64,000 bases of DNA, taken from positions 18,744 to 82,743 of the forward strand of contig CALGMT010000029.1 in NCBI GenBank assembly GCA_937958885.1, read 5' to 3'. The position numbers and the translations under genes are program-made. This document shows, piece after piece, positions 9,098 to 18,266 of this stretch. Source of the stretch: an uncultured bacterium. GTDB taxonomy: Bacteria; Verrucomicrobiota; Kiritimatiellia; CAIVKH01. The notes beneath the pieces are model-generated. The model was not told the DNA's origin, did not search any database, and saw nothing but the letters and a program-made list of their open reading frames with translations. The first letter of the stretch is position 1. Every line of letters starts with the position of its first letter.

Positions 9098-9150
9098 TCC
9101 ATGGTCGACATGCGAACGCGCATCCGCCATACTGAGGCCGGAGGAATACG

Positions 9151-9615
9151 ATGAAACGAATCCTCATTCCTGTCGATTTTTCGGCGAGCACGGAACGGGT
9201 CGTGCGCACGGGCGCAAAGATTGCGCACGCGTTTGGCGCGGAAGTGTTCCTCCTGCATATCGCGCCGCCCGAACCGGAGTTCATCACCTACGAGCCCGGC
9301 CCGCCGTCCGTGCGCTCCGCTATCGCAAAGGATATCTCCGCCCAACATCGAAAGCTGCAAGACCTGGAGCGCGCCCTCGCGCATGAAGGCCTTGCCGTCA
9401 AGGCCTTGCTGATTCAAGGCTACATCGTCGAAAAGATTCTGAAGGAGATCGAACGCCTGCAGGTTGATCTCGTCGTTATGGGATCGCACGGCCATGGCGC
9501 GCTCTACCATCTGTTGCTCGGCAGTGCGACCGAGGGCGTGCTGCGGAAATCCCCCGTGCCGATCCTGATCGTGCCGAGAGCGCGAGGCGCTCCCCCTATT
9601 TCACCATCAGCGTGA
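9151..9615 (+). CDS. universal stress protein (UspA family)
   Basis: The protein is 154 aa with the Usp fold: N-terminal ILIPVDFSAST and the ATP-binding signature GSHGHGALYHLLLGSATEGV (G-x2-G-x9-G-S/T), followed by RKSPVPILIVP. It is therefore likely of the ATP-binding Usp subclass. A strong GGAGG lies 7-8 nt before the ATG. The gene follows trkH by 53 bp; Usp proteins often sit with ion transporters and may modulate them, but that link is inference. The 3' end overlaps the convergent downstream gene by 20 bp. Confidence 0.93.
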   Translation: MKRILIPVDFSASTERVVRTGAKIAHAFGAEVFLLHIAPPEPEFITYEPGPPSVRSAIAKDISAQHRKLQDLERALAHEGLAVKALLIQGYIVEKILKEIERLQVDLVVMGSHGHGALYHLLLGSATEGVLRKSPVPILIVPRARGAPPISPSA

Positions 9616-10024
9616 CGATCAAACGCCCGCCCTCGTGCGGGACGCCGCCAAGGATCGTGGGCTTGCCGCGCTGCAGCGAGACCGAGGTGCCCAGCAGGCG
9701 ATTTTCGCCGCGCATCCAGCTCACTTCCACATGACTGCCGCGCGTGCGGCCCGTGCGCAGATTCACCGAATGTCCGTCACCCAACGCAATCGAGGCCGTC
9801 CCCGGCGTGTTGACCATCACGGTTCCCTGCCCGATCAATCGGTAGGTTTCGAAGCGGAGCAGCGGTCGCAAGACGTAGTCCACCCGCTCCAGCCGCCTGT
9901 CCAACGGCGCCGGATCATTCGACGCGAGGATGAGCATCGCCTCGATCTCCATCGGCTGCGCCACGGCAGCCGGCGGCGCCGAAAGCAAAACCGCTCCGAC
10001 CAGGAATCCGAATATCCATTTCAT
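9596..10024 (-). CDS. secreted protein of unknown function in an ECF sigma operon
   Basis: The product is 142 aa with a clear signal peptide (IFGFLVGAVLLSAPPAAVAQP, cleavage near AVA-QP). The mature part is beta-rich and contains RLERVDYVLRPLLRFETYRL, a run resembling short periplasmic proteins encoded with ECF sigma operons, but I do not recognise a named family. The start is ATG 10024, which overlaps the upstream gene's TGA (ATGA); the track ORF starting at 10483 is an out-of-frame extension. Being the third gene of the sigma/anti-sigma transcript, it is probably either a signal sensor or an envelope effector. It is convergent with, and overlaps, the Usp gene. Confidence 0.75.
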   Translation of the reverse strand: MKWIFGFLVGAVLLSAPPAAVAQPMEIEAMLILASNDPAPLDRRLERVDYVLRPLLRFETYRLIGQGTVMVNTPGTASIALGDGHSVNLRTGRTRGSHVEVSWMRGENRLLGTSVSLQRGKPTILGGVPHEGGRLIVTLMVK

Positions 10025-10509
10025 ATCGCACCCCCGTTTGCGGGGCCGTTCTCCGGCGCAACCATCCAAATGACGACCGCGCCGCTCGTCTGATCTTCGT
10101 ACACCATCGCCGATGCGCCCGGCAACGCCGCATCCACCCATTCCACGCGAGGAGCCGCAAGCGCGGTCGGCGGCGACAGCACCCGCGTCGAAAAAAGGCC
10201 CACGCCTGCGAACAGCACGAGCGTCGCCGCAATCGCCGCCCAATCCCATCGGAATCGAATCCTGGCTGCTTCGTGCTCCTGCGCCTTGAGCAGATGAATC
10301 GCGCGGCGTACGTCGTTCCACATCACTTCGGCCGGCGGCGTCGGGATCGGCTGACGGCGGAGGCGGGCGCCGATATTTTCCCATTCTTCCAACGCTTCCT
10401 CGATCAAGGCGGGCTGGGTCTTCCGCGCGTCGAGCGCATGCGTCGCGCGAGCGTCCAGCTCGCCGTCGCGCCGGCGGCTCCACCGCTTGAGCTCCTTGAA
10501 AATATTCAT
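10021..10509 (-). CDS. single-pass membrane protein, candidate anti-sigma factor
   Basis: The product is 162 aa from ATG 10509, overlapping the sigma gene's stop (ATGA). It has a cytoplasmic N-terminal part of about 88 residues rich in helices and charges, one TM segment (WAAIAATLVLFAGVGLF, about 91-107), and a periplasmic tail of about 55 residues. Position and topology are those of a membrane anti-sigma factor controlling the ECF sigma encoded just upstream. The usual zinc-binding HxxxCxxC motif is absent, so it would be a non-zinc type; the assignment is by context. Translational coupling in both directions supports fixed stoichiometry with its partners. Confidence 0.7.
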   Translation of the reverse strand: MNIFKELKRWSRRRDGELDARATHALDARKTQPALIEEALEEWENIGARLRRQPIPTPPAEVMWNDVRRAIHLLKAQEHEAARIRFRWDWAAIAATLVLFAGVGLFSTRVLSPPTALAAPRVEWVDAALPGASAMVYEDQTSGAVVIWMVAPENGPANGGAI

Positions 10510-11123
10510 CGTATTCCCCTTAACATTTCCTGCATCTGTCGTCTCGCATAATAAATTCGCGACATCACCGTGCCGGTACGGCACTTCATCGCCTGCCCGA
10601 TTTCCCGATACGACAGGCCCTCCACCTCGCGGAGAATCAGCGCCGCCCGGTGTTCCGGCGACAATCGCGCCAGCGCGGCCTCGAACGCGCGCCAGACCTC
10701 CTCGCGCTCCATCCCGCGATCGGGCCGGCCGACATCCGGCGGCTGCCACGCCGCCGCCGGACGCGGCTCGCGCTCCGGCGTCTCGTCCAGCGACACTTCT
10801 TTGCGCCGCGCCGACCGCCGCGCCTCGTCCAGCACCGCGTTCACCGCGATTCGATACATCCAGGTGAAAAACTGCGCATCGCCTTTGTACGACCCCAGCC
10901 GCTGCCAGGCCTTCACCCACGCCTGCTGCGCCAGCTCCCGCGCGTCCTCCGCATTGTTGACCATCCGATAGATCACGCCGTACACCCGCCCGTGAAACGC
11001 CTTCACCAACTCGCCGAACGCCTCTTCGTCGCCGCCGCGCGCGCGCGCGACCAGCGCATCCACCGCCGCGCGCGACAGCGAACGCTCTTCGGTATTGGAC
11101 GGCGCGGGCGCGTCGTTATTCAT
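10506..11123 (-). CDS. ECF (RpoE-type) RNA polymerase sigma factor
   Basis: The protein is 205 aa. Region 2 is at about 25-95 (EEAFGELVKAFHGRVYGVIY and EDARELAQQAWVKAWQRL), a linker of about 40 residues follows, and region 4 is at about 145-200 with the HTH LSYREIGQAMKCRTGTVMSRI. It directs RNA polymerase to a stress or envelope regulon and is likely held by the membrane protein encoded next. The start ATG 11123 is followed upstream (minus strand) by GGAAG at 4-5 nt, which is itself the end of a 17-nt repeated motif found twice in this leader. Autoregulation is common in such operons, but no promoter pair was identified. Confidence 0.93.
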   Translation of the reverse strand: MNNDAPAPSNTEERSLSRAAVDALVARARGGDEEAFGELVKAFHGRVYGVIYRMVNNAEDARELAQQAWVKAWQRLGSYKGDAQFFTWMYRIAVNAVLDEARRSARRKEVSLDETPEREPRPAAAWQPPDVGRPDRGMEREEVWRAFEAALARLSPEHRAALILREVEGLSYREIGQAMKCRTGTVMSRIYYARRQMQEMLRGIR

Positions 11124-11127
11124 CGGC

Positions 11128-11175
11128 TTCCATGCTCTGTAAAAAATAATGTTCTCGTTTCCATGCTATGTAAAA
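11128..11175. repeat. pair of 17-nt motifs TTCCATGCTMTGTAAAA, 31-bp spacing
   Basis: Copy 1 starts at 11128 (TTCCATGCTCTGTAAAA) and copy 2 at 11159 (TTCCATGCTATGTAAAA). The start-to-start distance is 31 bp, about three helical turns. Each copy is an imperfect palindrome (TTTCCA...TGTAAA). The pair fills the gap between the phosphoesterase gene and the ECF sigma gene. The same motif, with the same spacing, recurs at 49251-49299. Confidence 0.75.
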
Positions 11176-11187
11176 TCAGGTTCCCGC

Positions 11188-12108
11188 TCACGGGCGGCGC
11201 GCGGTCCAGCCAAGCTCTACATACTGCCAATCCACCCGGTCTCGACGCAGGGTCACGACGCCGAAACCGGGCTCGGTTCCCATCCAGGCCCCGCGCCACC
11301 ACTTGCCGCAGACCGCGCCGCCGGTAATGAACGAGGTCCGGTTCCAACGCAGGATTTCATCCACATGCAGGTGACCTTGCAGCACGAGCGGCACGCGCCG
11401 CCCGGCGAGCAGGTCGAGCACGTCGCGGTTGTTGACCACAATCCGGTTGCGGGGCGCGGGATTCTCGCCGCCCTCGGTAGCCTGAAAGAAGGTGGTGAGC
11501 AACGGCATGTGCGTGACCAACACGATCGGCGTTGTTTCCGGAACGCGCGCGAGTTCTTCGCGCAGCCACACGAGCTGCGCGGCATCGACATAGCCGCGGT
11601 ACTTCAATTCATCGCGCGTAACGTCGACCGTATCCAGCACGATCACCCGGCATCCGCCTGCGTCGATGGAGCGGACAGTTTCCGACACGCCTAATTCGGC
11701 GCGAAACACCGCGCGCGGATCCGCCTCCGGCGCGCTGCCGTCCTTCGGCATCGCGCCGACGAGATCGTGGTTGCCGAGCGCGGTGATGGGGCGCGTTTCA
11801 AGGCGATCGGCAAGATGCTCGCGATAGGCGCGCCAGCGGTGCGCGACCGACTCGCGCGACGCCTCGAACCCGTCGGTGATGCAATCGCCCCCGCAGATCA
11901 ACACATCGGCCTTCTCGCGATTGATGAGATCCGCCGCCAGCTCCATCGCGACGGGCGTCTCCCATTCCACGCGCGCGTGGATGTCGGTGAAAAATACGAT
12001 GCGCACGGCGTCGCGCGGACCGTTCGCCTGCGCCCAGCTCGCGCGCCGTGGGAATCCGAGGCTCATCGCCGCCGCGGTCGCCGCCGTCAAAAATTCACGC
12101 CGATTCAT
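11188..12108 (-). CDS. Tat-exported calcineurin-like metallophosphoesterase
   Basis: The product is 306 aa from ATG 12108 and begins MNRREFLTAATAAA, a twin-arginine signal. The metallophosphoesterase motifs are in order: FFTDIHARVEW (D-x-H), CGGDCITDGFE (GGD), ITALGNHDLVG (GNHD), VLVTHMPL (H), and LQGHLHVDEI (GHxH). It is expected to hydrolyse a phosphoester in the periplasm; the substrate cannot be inferred. The start overlaps the end of the upstream VanZ-like gene by 14 bp, making it the last gene of the malQ-VanZ-VanZ-phosphoesterase transcript. The 22 extra residues in the track ORF precede the Tat signal and are not used. Confidence 0.88.
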   Translation of the reverse strand: MNRREFLTAATAAAMSLGFPRRASWAQANGPRDAVRIVFFTDIHARVEWETPVAMELAADLINREKADVLICGGDCITDGFEASRESVAHRWRAYREHLADRLETRPITALGNHDLVGAMPKDGSAPEADPRAVFRAELGVSETVRSIDAGGCRVIVLDTVDVTRDELKYRGYVDAAQLVWLREELARVPETTPIVLVTHMPLLTTFFQATEGGENPAPRNRIVVNNRDVLDLLAGRRVPLVLQGHLHVDEILRWNRTSFITGGAVCGKWWRGAWMGTEPGFGVVTLRRDRVDWQYVELGWTARRP

Positions 12109-13357
12109 AAGTGCCGCCCGCCGCAGGCCGTCTGCGGCGCCGGCCATCATAGGCCCCCGCCGCGGCGAGGACAAGCCAAGCGCCCGCCGCCGCGGTCTGC
12201 GCCTCGCGGCGCGTCCAGCGCGTCACCAGCTCGCGGCTGACGGGGCTGTCATACGGACCCGGCCGCGCAGCGGCCTCCGCGCGGGCCCGCAACTCTTTCG
12301 GCCAGTCGCGGCGCGCCGCGCGGAGGGTGTGGCCGAAATAGGACTCCAGAATTCGCTGCTCGCCGAAGGCGACGGTGATGAATTCTTCGTGCTTCGCCGG
12401 ATCGCCGCGGTTCGCGCGCGCGTCGTTCCAATAGCGGTCGCGCCGAAACAGGCGGACGCGCAGCTCATGCAAAAACGGATCCGTGATGGCCGAATAGCGC
12501 TTGAGAAACGCGGCATACTCCTTGTCCGACCCCATGCGCCGCAGGATTTCGCCGGCCTCCTCCGCGCGAGCGCGGTCGGTTGCGCGGAGCCGTTCCGGCG
12601 CGAGACGCGAACGGAAGCGTCCGATCTCGGGATCGACGATCAGGTGTCCGTATTCCGTCATGGCCTCGTCAAAGACGAAAAGGCCGGGGCGATAGGAGTA
12701 GAGCGGTTTCCACACATCGGGCGTGTTCGAGACAATGCCGAGCATCAGCAGCGCGGTCAGCCGCGCCAGACGCCACGCCATCCGCGCGGAACGCATTCCG
12801 GCGGGGATCGACGCGATCCGCGGGGCGAGCCCGGCGGCGAGTCCCAGTTGGATCAGCCAGACCGAGCCTGCGTTGATCGCGATGTCGCGATAATCGAAAT
12901 AGCGGCGCGGGACCGCCCACTGGATCACCTCGTCGAACACGCCCAGCATCGCGCCCAACAGCGCGGCGCACGCGAACGCTCCGCGATCGCCGTAGCGATC
13001 CGCATACGCGCGGTAGAGCAACCACGACAACACACCGTATTGCACAAAATGCATTGCCTCTTCCGCATTGCCGCGCAAGTGCCAGGCGCCCCCGCAAAAC
13101 AGCGCGGCGAGCGCCAGAAGAATCACCCACTGCCTCGGCGCGACGGCCGAAGCGCTTCGGCGAAGCGCTATGAGGGACAACACGCATGCAACCGCGATCG
13201 CGGCGAACACCGCCCACATGAACGCGTCGCGCGTCCAGTGCTCCGTCACCCACGTCTGAATTTGGCGCGCGATCGGAATCGTGGCGTAGATGAAAAGCGT
13301 CCACAGCACGACCGCCGTCCAATTCAACGCTTGTCTGGCTTTTGGGGTAGGCATCAT
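12095..13357 (-). CDS. VanZ-like membrane protein with large C-terminal domain, copy 2
   Basis: The product is 420 aa from ATG 13357 (ATGA overlap with copy 1). There are five to six TM segments over about 1-215. The VanZ-like signatures are EEAMHFVQYGVLSWLLYRAY (helix with H and Y) and DEVIQWAVPRRYFDYRDIAINAGSV (E/Q-W plus R-x-x-D-x-x-D-I-x-x-N). A soluble region of about 150 residues containing LIVDPEIGRFRSRL, a long Arg/Glu helix and FITVAFGEQRILESYFGHTL follows, then one last hydrophobic helix near the end. It is clearly paralogous to the upstream gene over its whole length. VanZ-like proteins are membrane proteins of mostly unknown activity; the extension makes this an unusual subgroup. 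Confidence 0.75.
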   Translation of the reverse strand: MMPTPKARQALNWTAVVLWTLFIYATIPIARQIQTWVTEHWTRDAFMWAVFAAIAVACVLSLIALRRSASAVAPRQWVILLALAALFCGGAWHLRGNAEEAMHFVQYGVLSWLLYRAYADRYGDRGAFACAALLGAMLGVFDEVIQWAVPRRYFDYRDIAINAGSVWLIQLGLAAGLAPRIASIPAGMRSARMAWRLARLTALLMLGIVSNTPDVWKPLYSYRPGLFVFDEAMTEYGHLIVDPEIGRFRSRLAPERLRATDRARAEEAGEILRRMGSDKEYAAFLKRYSAITDPFLHELRVRLFRRDRYWNDARANRGDPAKHEEFITVAFGEQRILESYFGHTLRAARRDWPKELRARAEAAARPGPYDSPVSRELVTRWTRREAQTAAAGAWLVLAAAGAYDGRRRRRPAAGGTYESA

Positions 13358-14601
13358 GTTCCGCGCTGCGGTCTGCGCGCGCGCGCCCAGACGACCGCAC
13401 ACACCGCGAGGACCGCCAACACGGCGGTCCAAATCTGCCGCAGCGTCACGCGGTGGATCAAGTGCTTGCCCGCCGGACTGACGTAATGCCGGTCCTGCAC
13501 GTGCTCGGCCAGGGCCTCCTTGAGTTCATCTGTCCATCGCTCGCCCGCCGCATCGAGCGTGTTCGAAAAATAGCGCTCGAGGATCTGGTTCTCCCGCCAG
13601 GCCACGGTCGCATGAAAGGCGTACCAGTGGGGCTCAAATCGATACTTCGGAAGCACGCCGAAATAATGGTTCCGCCGATTCAGGCGAACCATCGCCTCGT
13701 GCGCGAACGCGTCGCGCGCGGGGGTGTAGCGGCGCAGGAAATTCGTGAACGTGTCCTCCGTCGAGTAGCGCCGCAGGATTGGGCCAACCTCCTCCGCGCG
13801 AACGCGATCGATGGCCCGAATCGTTTCGGCGTCAAAGCGGGAGTAGAAGCGGCCGATGTCCGGATCGTCGAATCGGTATCCGTATTCGCTCATCGCATGC
13901 TCGTTGTCCAATAGGAACGCGATCGCGGGCACGCGCTCCGCCCAGCGCGCGGCCGCGGCGGGCGTATTCGCCGCGCAAAGCCCCAGTGACAGCGCCAGCG
14001 CCGCGGTCAGGGCGGCGGCCAGCCGCGCGGACGACGGCGCGATGGGCGGGCGAATGTAGGCGGGGCGAAATCCGCCGGCGAGCGCGGCCAGTGCGAGGAC
14101 CGACGCGAGACTGTTGTGCGCGAGGTCGCGCAGGTCCCAGAATCGGCCCGGCGTCAGCCACTGCGCCGCCTCATCGACCACGCTGACCAGCGCGCAGATC
14201 AGCGCCGCATTCACATACACCAGCGGGTCGCGCGCGCGGAACGCGAGCGCGCGGAAGACGAGGAGGCCGAGCACGCCATATTCGACAAAGTGAACCGCCT
14301 CGGCAGGCGTCTCCATCATGTCCAATGCGGCATAGAGGAACACGCCGGTAAGCGCGATCACCGCGCCGAGGCGGCTCCAGGGCATGCCGCGCATGCGTCG
14401 ATAAATGTGGCGAAGGGTCCACGCCGCGGCCAGGAGGATCAAGCCGATCGAGATCCAGCGCAGCGATCCCGATCCCCAGTTTCGCTCCGTCCAGTTTAGA
14501 ATCGCGCGCGCGACCGGAATCGAGGCGTAGATCAGCAGCGCCCAGCCGACCACCCATGCCCAGGCGATTGCGACTCGGCCCCTGGGCGGCGCTTCGATCA
14601 T
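13354..14601 (-). CDS. VanZ-like membrane protein with large C-terminal domain, copy 1
   Basis: The product is 415 aa with the same organisation as the overlapping downstream copy. TM segments lie at about 8-28, 45-63 and 78-95. PAEAVHFVEYGVLGLLVFRAL and DEAAQWLTPGRFWDLRDLAHNS are the VanZ-like signatures. A soluble region with YRFDDPDIGRFYSRF and FHATVAWRENQILERYFSNTL comes next, then a final TM (LRQIWTAVLAVLAVCAVVWA) and a basic tail. The shared blocks DP(E/D)IGRF.SR and Q(R/I)ILE.YF show the duplication. The gene starts 12 bp after malQ on the same strand, so a common transcript is likely. The function is unknown; a two-subunit membrane complex is a reasonable guess only. Confidence 0.75.
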   Translation of the reverse strand: MIEAPPRGRVAIAWAWVVGWALLIYASIPVARAILNWTERNWGSGSLRWISIGLILLAAAWTLRHIYRRMRGMPWSRLGAVIALTGVFLYAALDMMETPAEAVHFVEYGVLGLLVFRALAFRARDPLVYVNAALICALVSVVDEAAQWLTPGRFWDLRDLAHNSLASVLALAALAGGFRPAYIRPPIAPSSARLAAALTAALALSLGLCAANTPAAAARWAERVPAIAFLLDNEHAMSEYGYRFDDPDIGRFYSRFDAETIRAIDRVRAEEVGPILRRYSTEDTFTNFLRRYTPARDAFAHEAMVRLNRRNHYFGVLPKYRFEPHWYAFHATVAWRENQILERYFSNTLDAAGERWTDELKEALAEHVQDRHYVSPAGKHLIHRVTLRQIWTAVLAVLAVCAVVWARARRPQRGT

Positions 14602-14613
14602 GGCGTCCGCCGG

Positions 14614-16146
<1,533 letters not shown>

Positions 16147-16158
16147 AACACCCTCCTT

Positions 16159-16220
16159 GTTAGAAAATCGCGGGAAAACGTTAAGCGTTATACGAGCGGA
16201 TTGTCACGAAGTTTTCTAAC
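16159..16220. repeat. 9-bp inverted repeat GTTAGAAAA...TTTTCTAAC in the malQ leader
   Basis: The arms at 16159-16167 and 16212-16220 are perfect complements separated by 44 nt. On the minus strand the second arm ends directly before AAGGAGG, the malQ ribosome binding site. A -10-like TATAAC (complement of 16187-16192) lies in the loop. The repeat could be an aspS 3' structure, an operator or chance. Confidence 0.35.
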
Positions 16221-16230
16221 GAGCCGACAA

Positions 16231-18018
16231 TCACCCCGCACTCGGGGTCGATTCAGGTAAATCGAGTTGAATCCAGATGTCGCGCAACTGGCGCGCGTCC
16301 ACTTTGTCCGGCGCGTTCATCATGAGATCGGTGGCCCTCTGGGTCTTGGGGAAGGCCAGCACGTCGCGGATGCTCTCCGCGCCGACCATGAGCATGACGA
16401 GCCGGTCGAGGCCGAGCGCGATGCCGCCGTGCGGCGGCGCGCCATAACGAAACGCGTCGATCATGTGCCCGAACATCGCGCGGATGCGCTCCTCGTTGAG
16501 GCCCAGCGCGCGGAACGCGCGCGCCTGCAAGTCGGAATCGTGGATACGTATGCTGCCGCCGCCCAGCTCCACGCCGTTCAGAATAATGTCATACGCCAGC
16601 GCGCGCGCGCGGAGGGGATCGGACTCGATCAGCGGGGCGTCTTCCGGATGCGGAGCGGTAAACGGGTGGTTCACCGAGGTGAGTCCGCCCTCGGCGCTGC
16701 GCTCGAACAGCGGGAAGTCGGTCACCCAGGTGAACGCGAAGGTGTCAGCGGGAATGGCCTTCGCCTCCGCGCCGGCGAGCAGACGAATCCGTCCGAGCGC
16801 AAGGTTCACAACGTCCCGCTTGTCCGCGCCGAAGAGGACCAGGTCGCCCGGCTGCATGTCCAGCCGCTCGCGCAGGCCCGCCTGCTCCGCCTCGCTGAAG
16901 AATTTGACGATCGGCGATTTCCACGAGCCGTCCGGCTGGACCCGAATAAACGCGAGCCCGCCGAGCCCGGCCTCTCTCGCCGCAGCGGTCCACCCGTCGA
17001 TCGTGCCTTGCGAAACCGCGCCGAGTCCCTTGGCGTTGATCGCCTTGACTACGCCGCCCTGCCCCAGCACGGACGCGAACACCTTGAACTGCGTGCCTGT
17101 GAATAGGTCGGACATATCGGTCAGCAACATCGCGAAACGCGTATCGGGCTTGTCCGATCCGTATCGATCCATCGCCTCGCGATAGGGCATGCGCGGAAGC
17201 GGCAGCGTCGGGCGCGGATGGCCGGCGGCTTCCATCACATCGGCCAGCAAGCCGTCGATGAGCGCGTAGATGTCCTCCGGGGTGAGGAAGGACATTTCGA
17301 TGTCCACCTGCGTGAATTCCGGCTGGCGGTCCGCGCGGAGGTCTTCATCGCGGAAGCAGCGCGCGATCTGGAAATAACGGTCGAGCCCCGCCACCATGCA
17401 AAGCTGCTTGTATTGCTGGGGGGACTGCGGTAGCGCGTAGAAGCATCCAGGATTCACACGGCTCGGCACGAGATAATCGCGCGCGCCCTCCGGCGTGCTC
17501 TTGGTGAGGATCGGGGTTTCGATTTCGACGAACTGCTCGCCGTCGAGATAGGTGCGGATCGCCTGCGTGATGCGGTGGCGCAACAGGAGGTTGCGCTGCA
17601 TCGATTCGCGCCGCAGATCGAGGTAGCGATAGGTCAGGCGAAGCTCTTCGGCAACCTTGGCGGCCTTTTCGTCGTCCAGCGGGAACGGCGGCGGTTGACT
17701 GCGATTGAGCACCTCAATGGCCGTGCCGCGAATTTCGATGGCGCCCGTCTCGAGCTTGGAATTGACCATTTCGGGCGGCCTCAACTGGACCGTTCCGGCC
17801 ACGCGGAGGACATACTCCCCGCGCGCGGCCTGCGCCGCATCCCACGCGGCCTGCGAATCCTTCGGGTCGAACGTCACTTGTGTGATGCCGTACCGATCAC
17901 GCAGATCGATGAAGATTAGGCCCCCGTGATCGCGCACCGTGTCCGCCCAGCCGCACAGTGCGACCTGCTGTCCGGCATGTTCCGCCCGCAATTCCCCGCA
18001 TGTATGCGTCCGCATCAT
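16231..18018 (-). CDS. aspS: aspartate--tRNA ligase (bacterial type with GAD domain)
   Basis: The product is 595 aa and charges tRNA-Asp. The N-terminal OB-fold anticodon domain includes HTCGELRAEHAGQQVALCGW. The class II catalytic core follows, with motif 2 FRDEDLRADRQPEFTQVDIE and motif 3 GIALGLDRLVMLM. A bacterial insertion (GAD) domain lies between them at about 290-420. Length and order match bacterial AspRS (590 aa in E. coli). Two consecutive ATG codons open the gene; either could be used. tRNA-Cys lies 50 bp upstream on the same strand, so the two could share a transcript. Confidence 0.97.
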   Translation of the reverse strand: MMRTHTCGELRAEHAGQQVALCGWADTVRDHGGLIFIDLRDRYGITQVTFDPKDSQAAWDAAQAARGEYVLRVAGTVQLRPPEMVNSKLETGAIEIRGTAIEVLNRSQPPPFPLDDEKAAKVAEELRLTYRYLDLRRESMQRNLLLRHRITQAIRTYLDGEQFVEIETPILTKSTPEGARDYLVPSRVNPGCFYALPQSPQQYKQLCMVAGLDRYFQIARCFRDEDLRADRQPEFTQVDIEMSFLTPEDIYALIDGLLADVMEAAGHPRPTLPLPRMPYREAMDRYGSDKPDTRFAMLLTDMSDLFTGTQFKVFASVLGQGGVVKAINAKGLGAVSQGTIDGWTAAAREAGLGGLAFIRVQPDGSWKSPIVKFFSEAEQAGLRERLDMQPGDLVLFGADKRDVVNLALGRIRLLAGAEAKAIPADTFAFTWVTDFPLFERSAEGGLTSVNHPFTAPHPEDAPLIESDPLRARALAYDIILNGVELGGGSIRIHDSDLQARAFRALGLNEERIRAMFGHMIDAFRYGAPPHGGIALGLDRLVMLMVGAESIRDVLAFPKTQRATDLMMNAPDKVDARQLRDIWIQLDLPESTPSAG

Positions 18019-18066
18019 AATTCTTGAGACCTCAATGTTCCCGCTTTGCGCTGCTATGGAAATAAC

Positions 18067-18141
18067 TGGAGGCGCGGGTGGGGATCGAACCCACGAATAG
18101 AGGTTTTGCAGACCTCCGCCTTACCACTTGGCTACCGCGCC
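18067..18141 (-). tRNA. tRNA-Cys (anticodon GCA), CCA encoded
   Basis: On the minus strand the cloverleaf reads: acceptor GGCGCGG paired with CCGCGCC, D arm GCCAAGTGGTAAGGC, anticodon stem GAGGT/ACCTC with loop CTGCAAA (anticodon GCA), and T arm GTGGG TTCGATC CCCAC. The discriminator base is U73, the known identity element of tRNA-Cys, followed by a genomically encoded CCA (complement of TGG 18067-18069). All stems pair fully. Confidence 0.97.
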
Positions 18142-18252
18142 TCGATTGCGGGGCAAAGGGGATACGATACCACGCGCGCTTACGCAATCCAGATTTTCAT
18201 GCGGACAATCGCTCTTCTGGAATCACGACTCTACACCCGCCCGACGAATTGA

Positions 18253-18266
18253 TAGTCTATCGCCGT
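18253..18266 (+). promoter_or_regulatory. -10-like TAGTCT 8 nt before an ATG
   Basis: TAGTCT (18253-18258) lies eight bases before the ATG of the lipoprotein gene and no Shine-Dalgarno is present, which fits a leaderless transcript. The -35 region is weak. Confidence 0.35.

Noticed and set aside
11876-13486. 536-aa plus-strand ORF over the phosphoesterase and VanZ-like genes
   Set aside because: Antisense of genes with clear catalytic motifs, ATGA couplings and a Tat signal.
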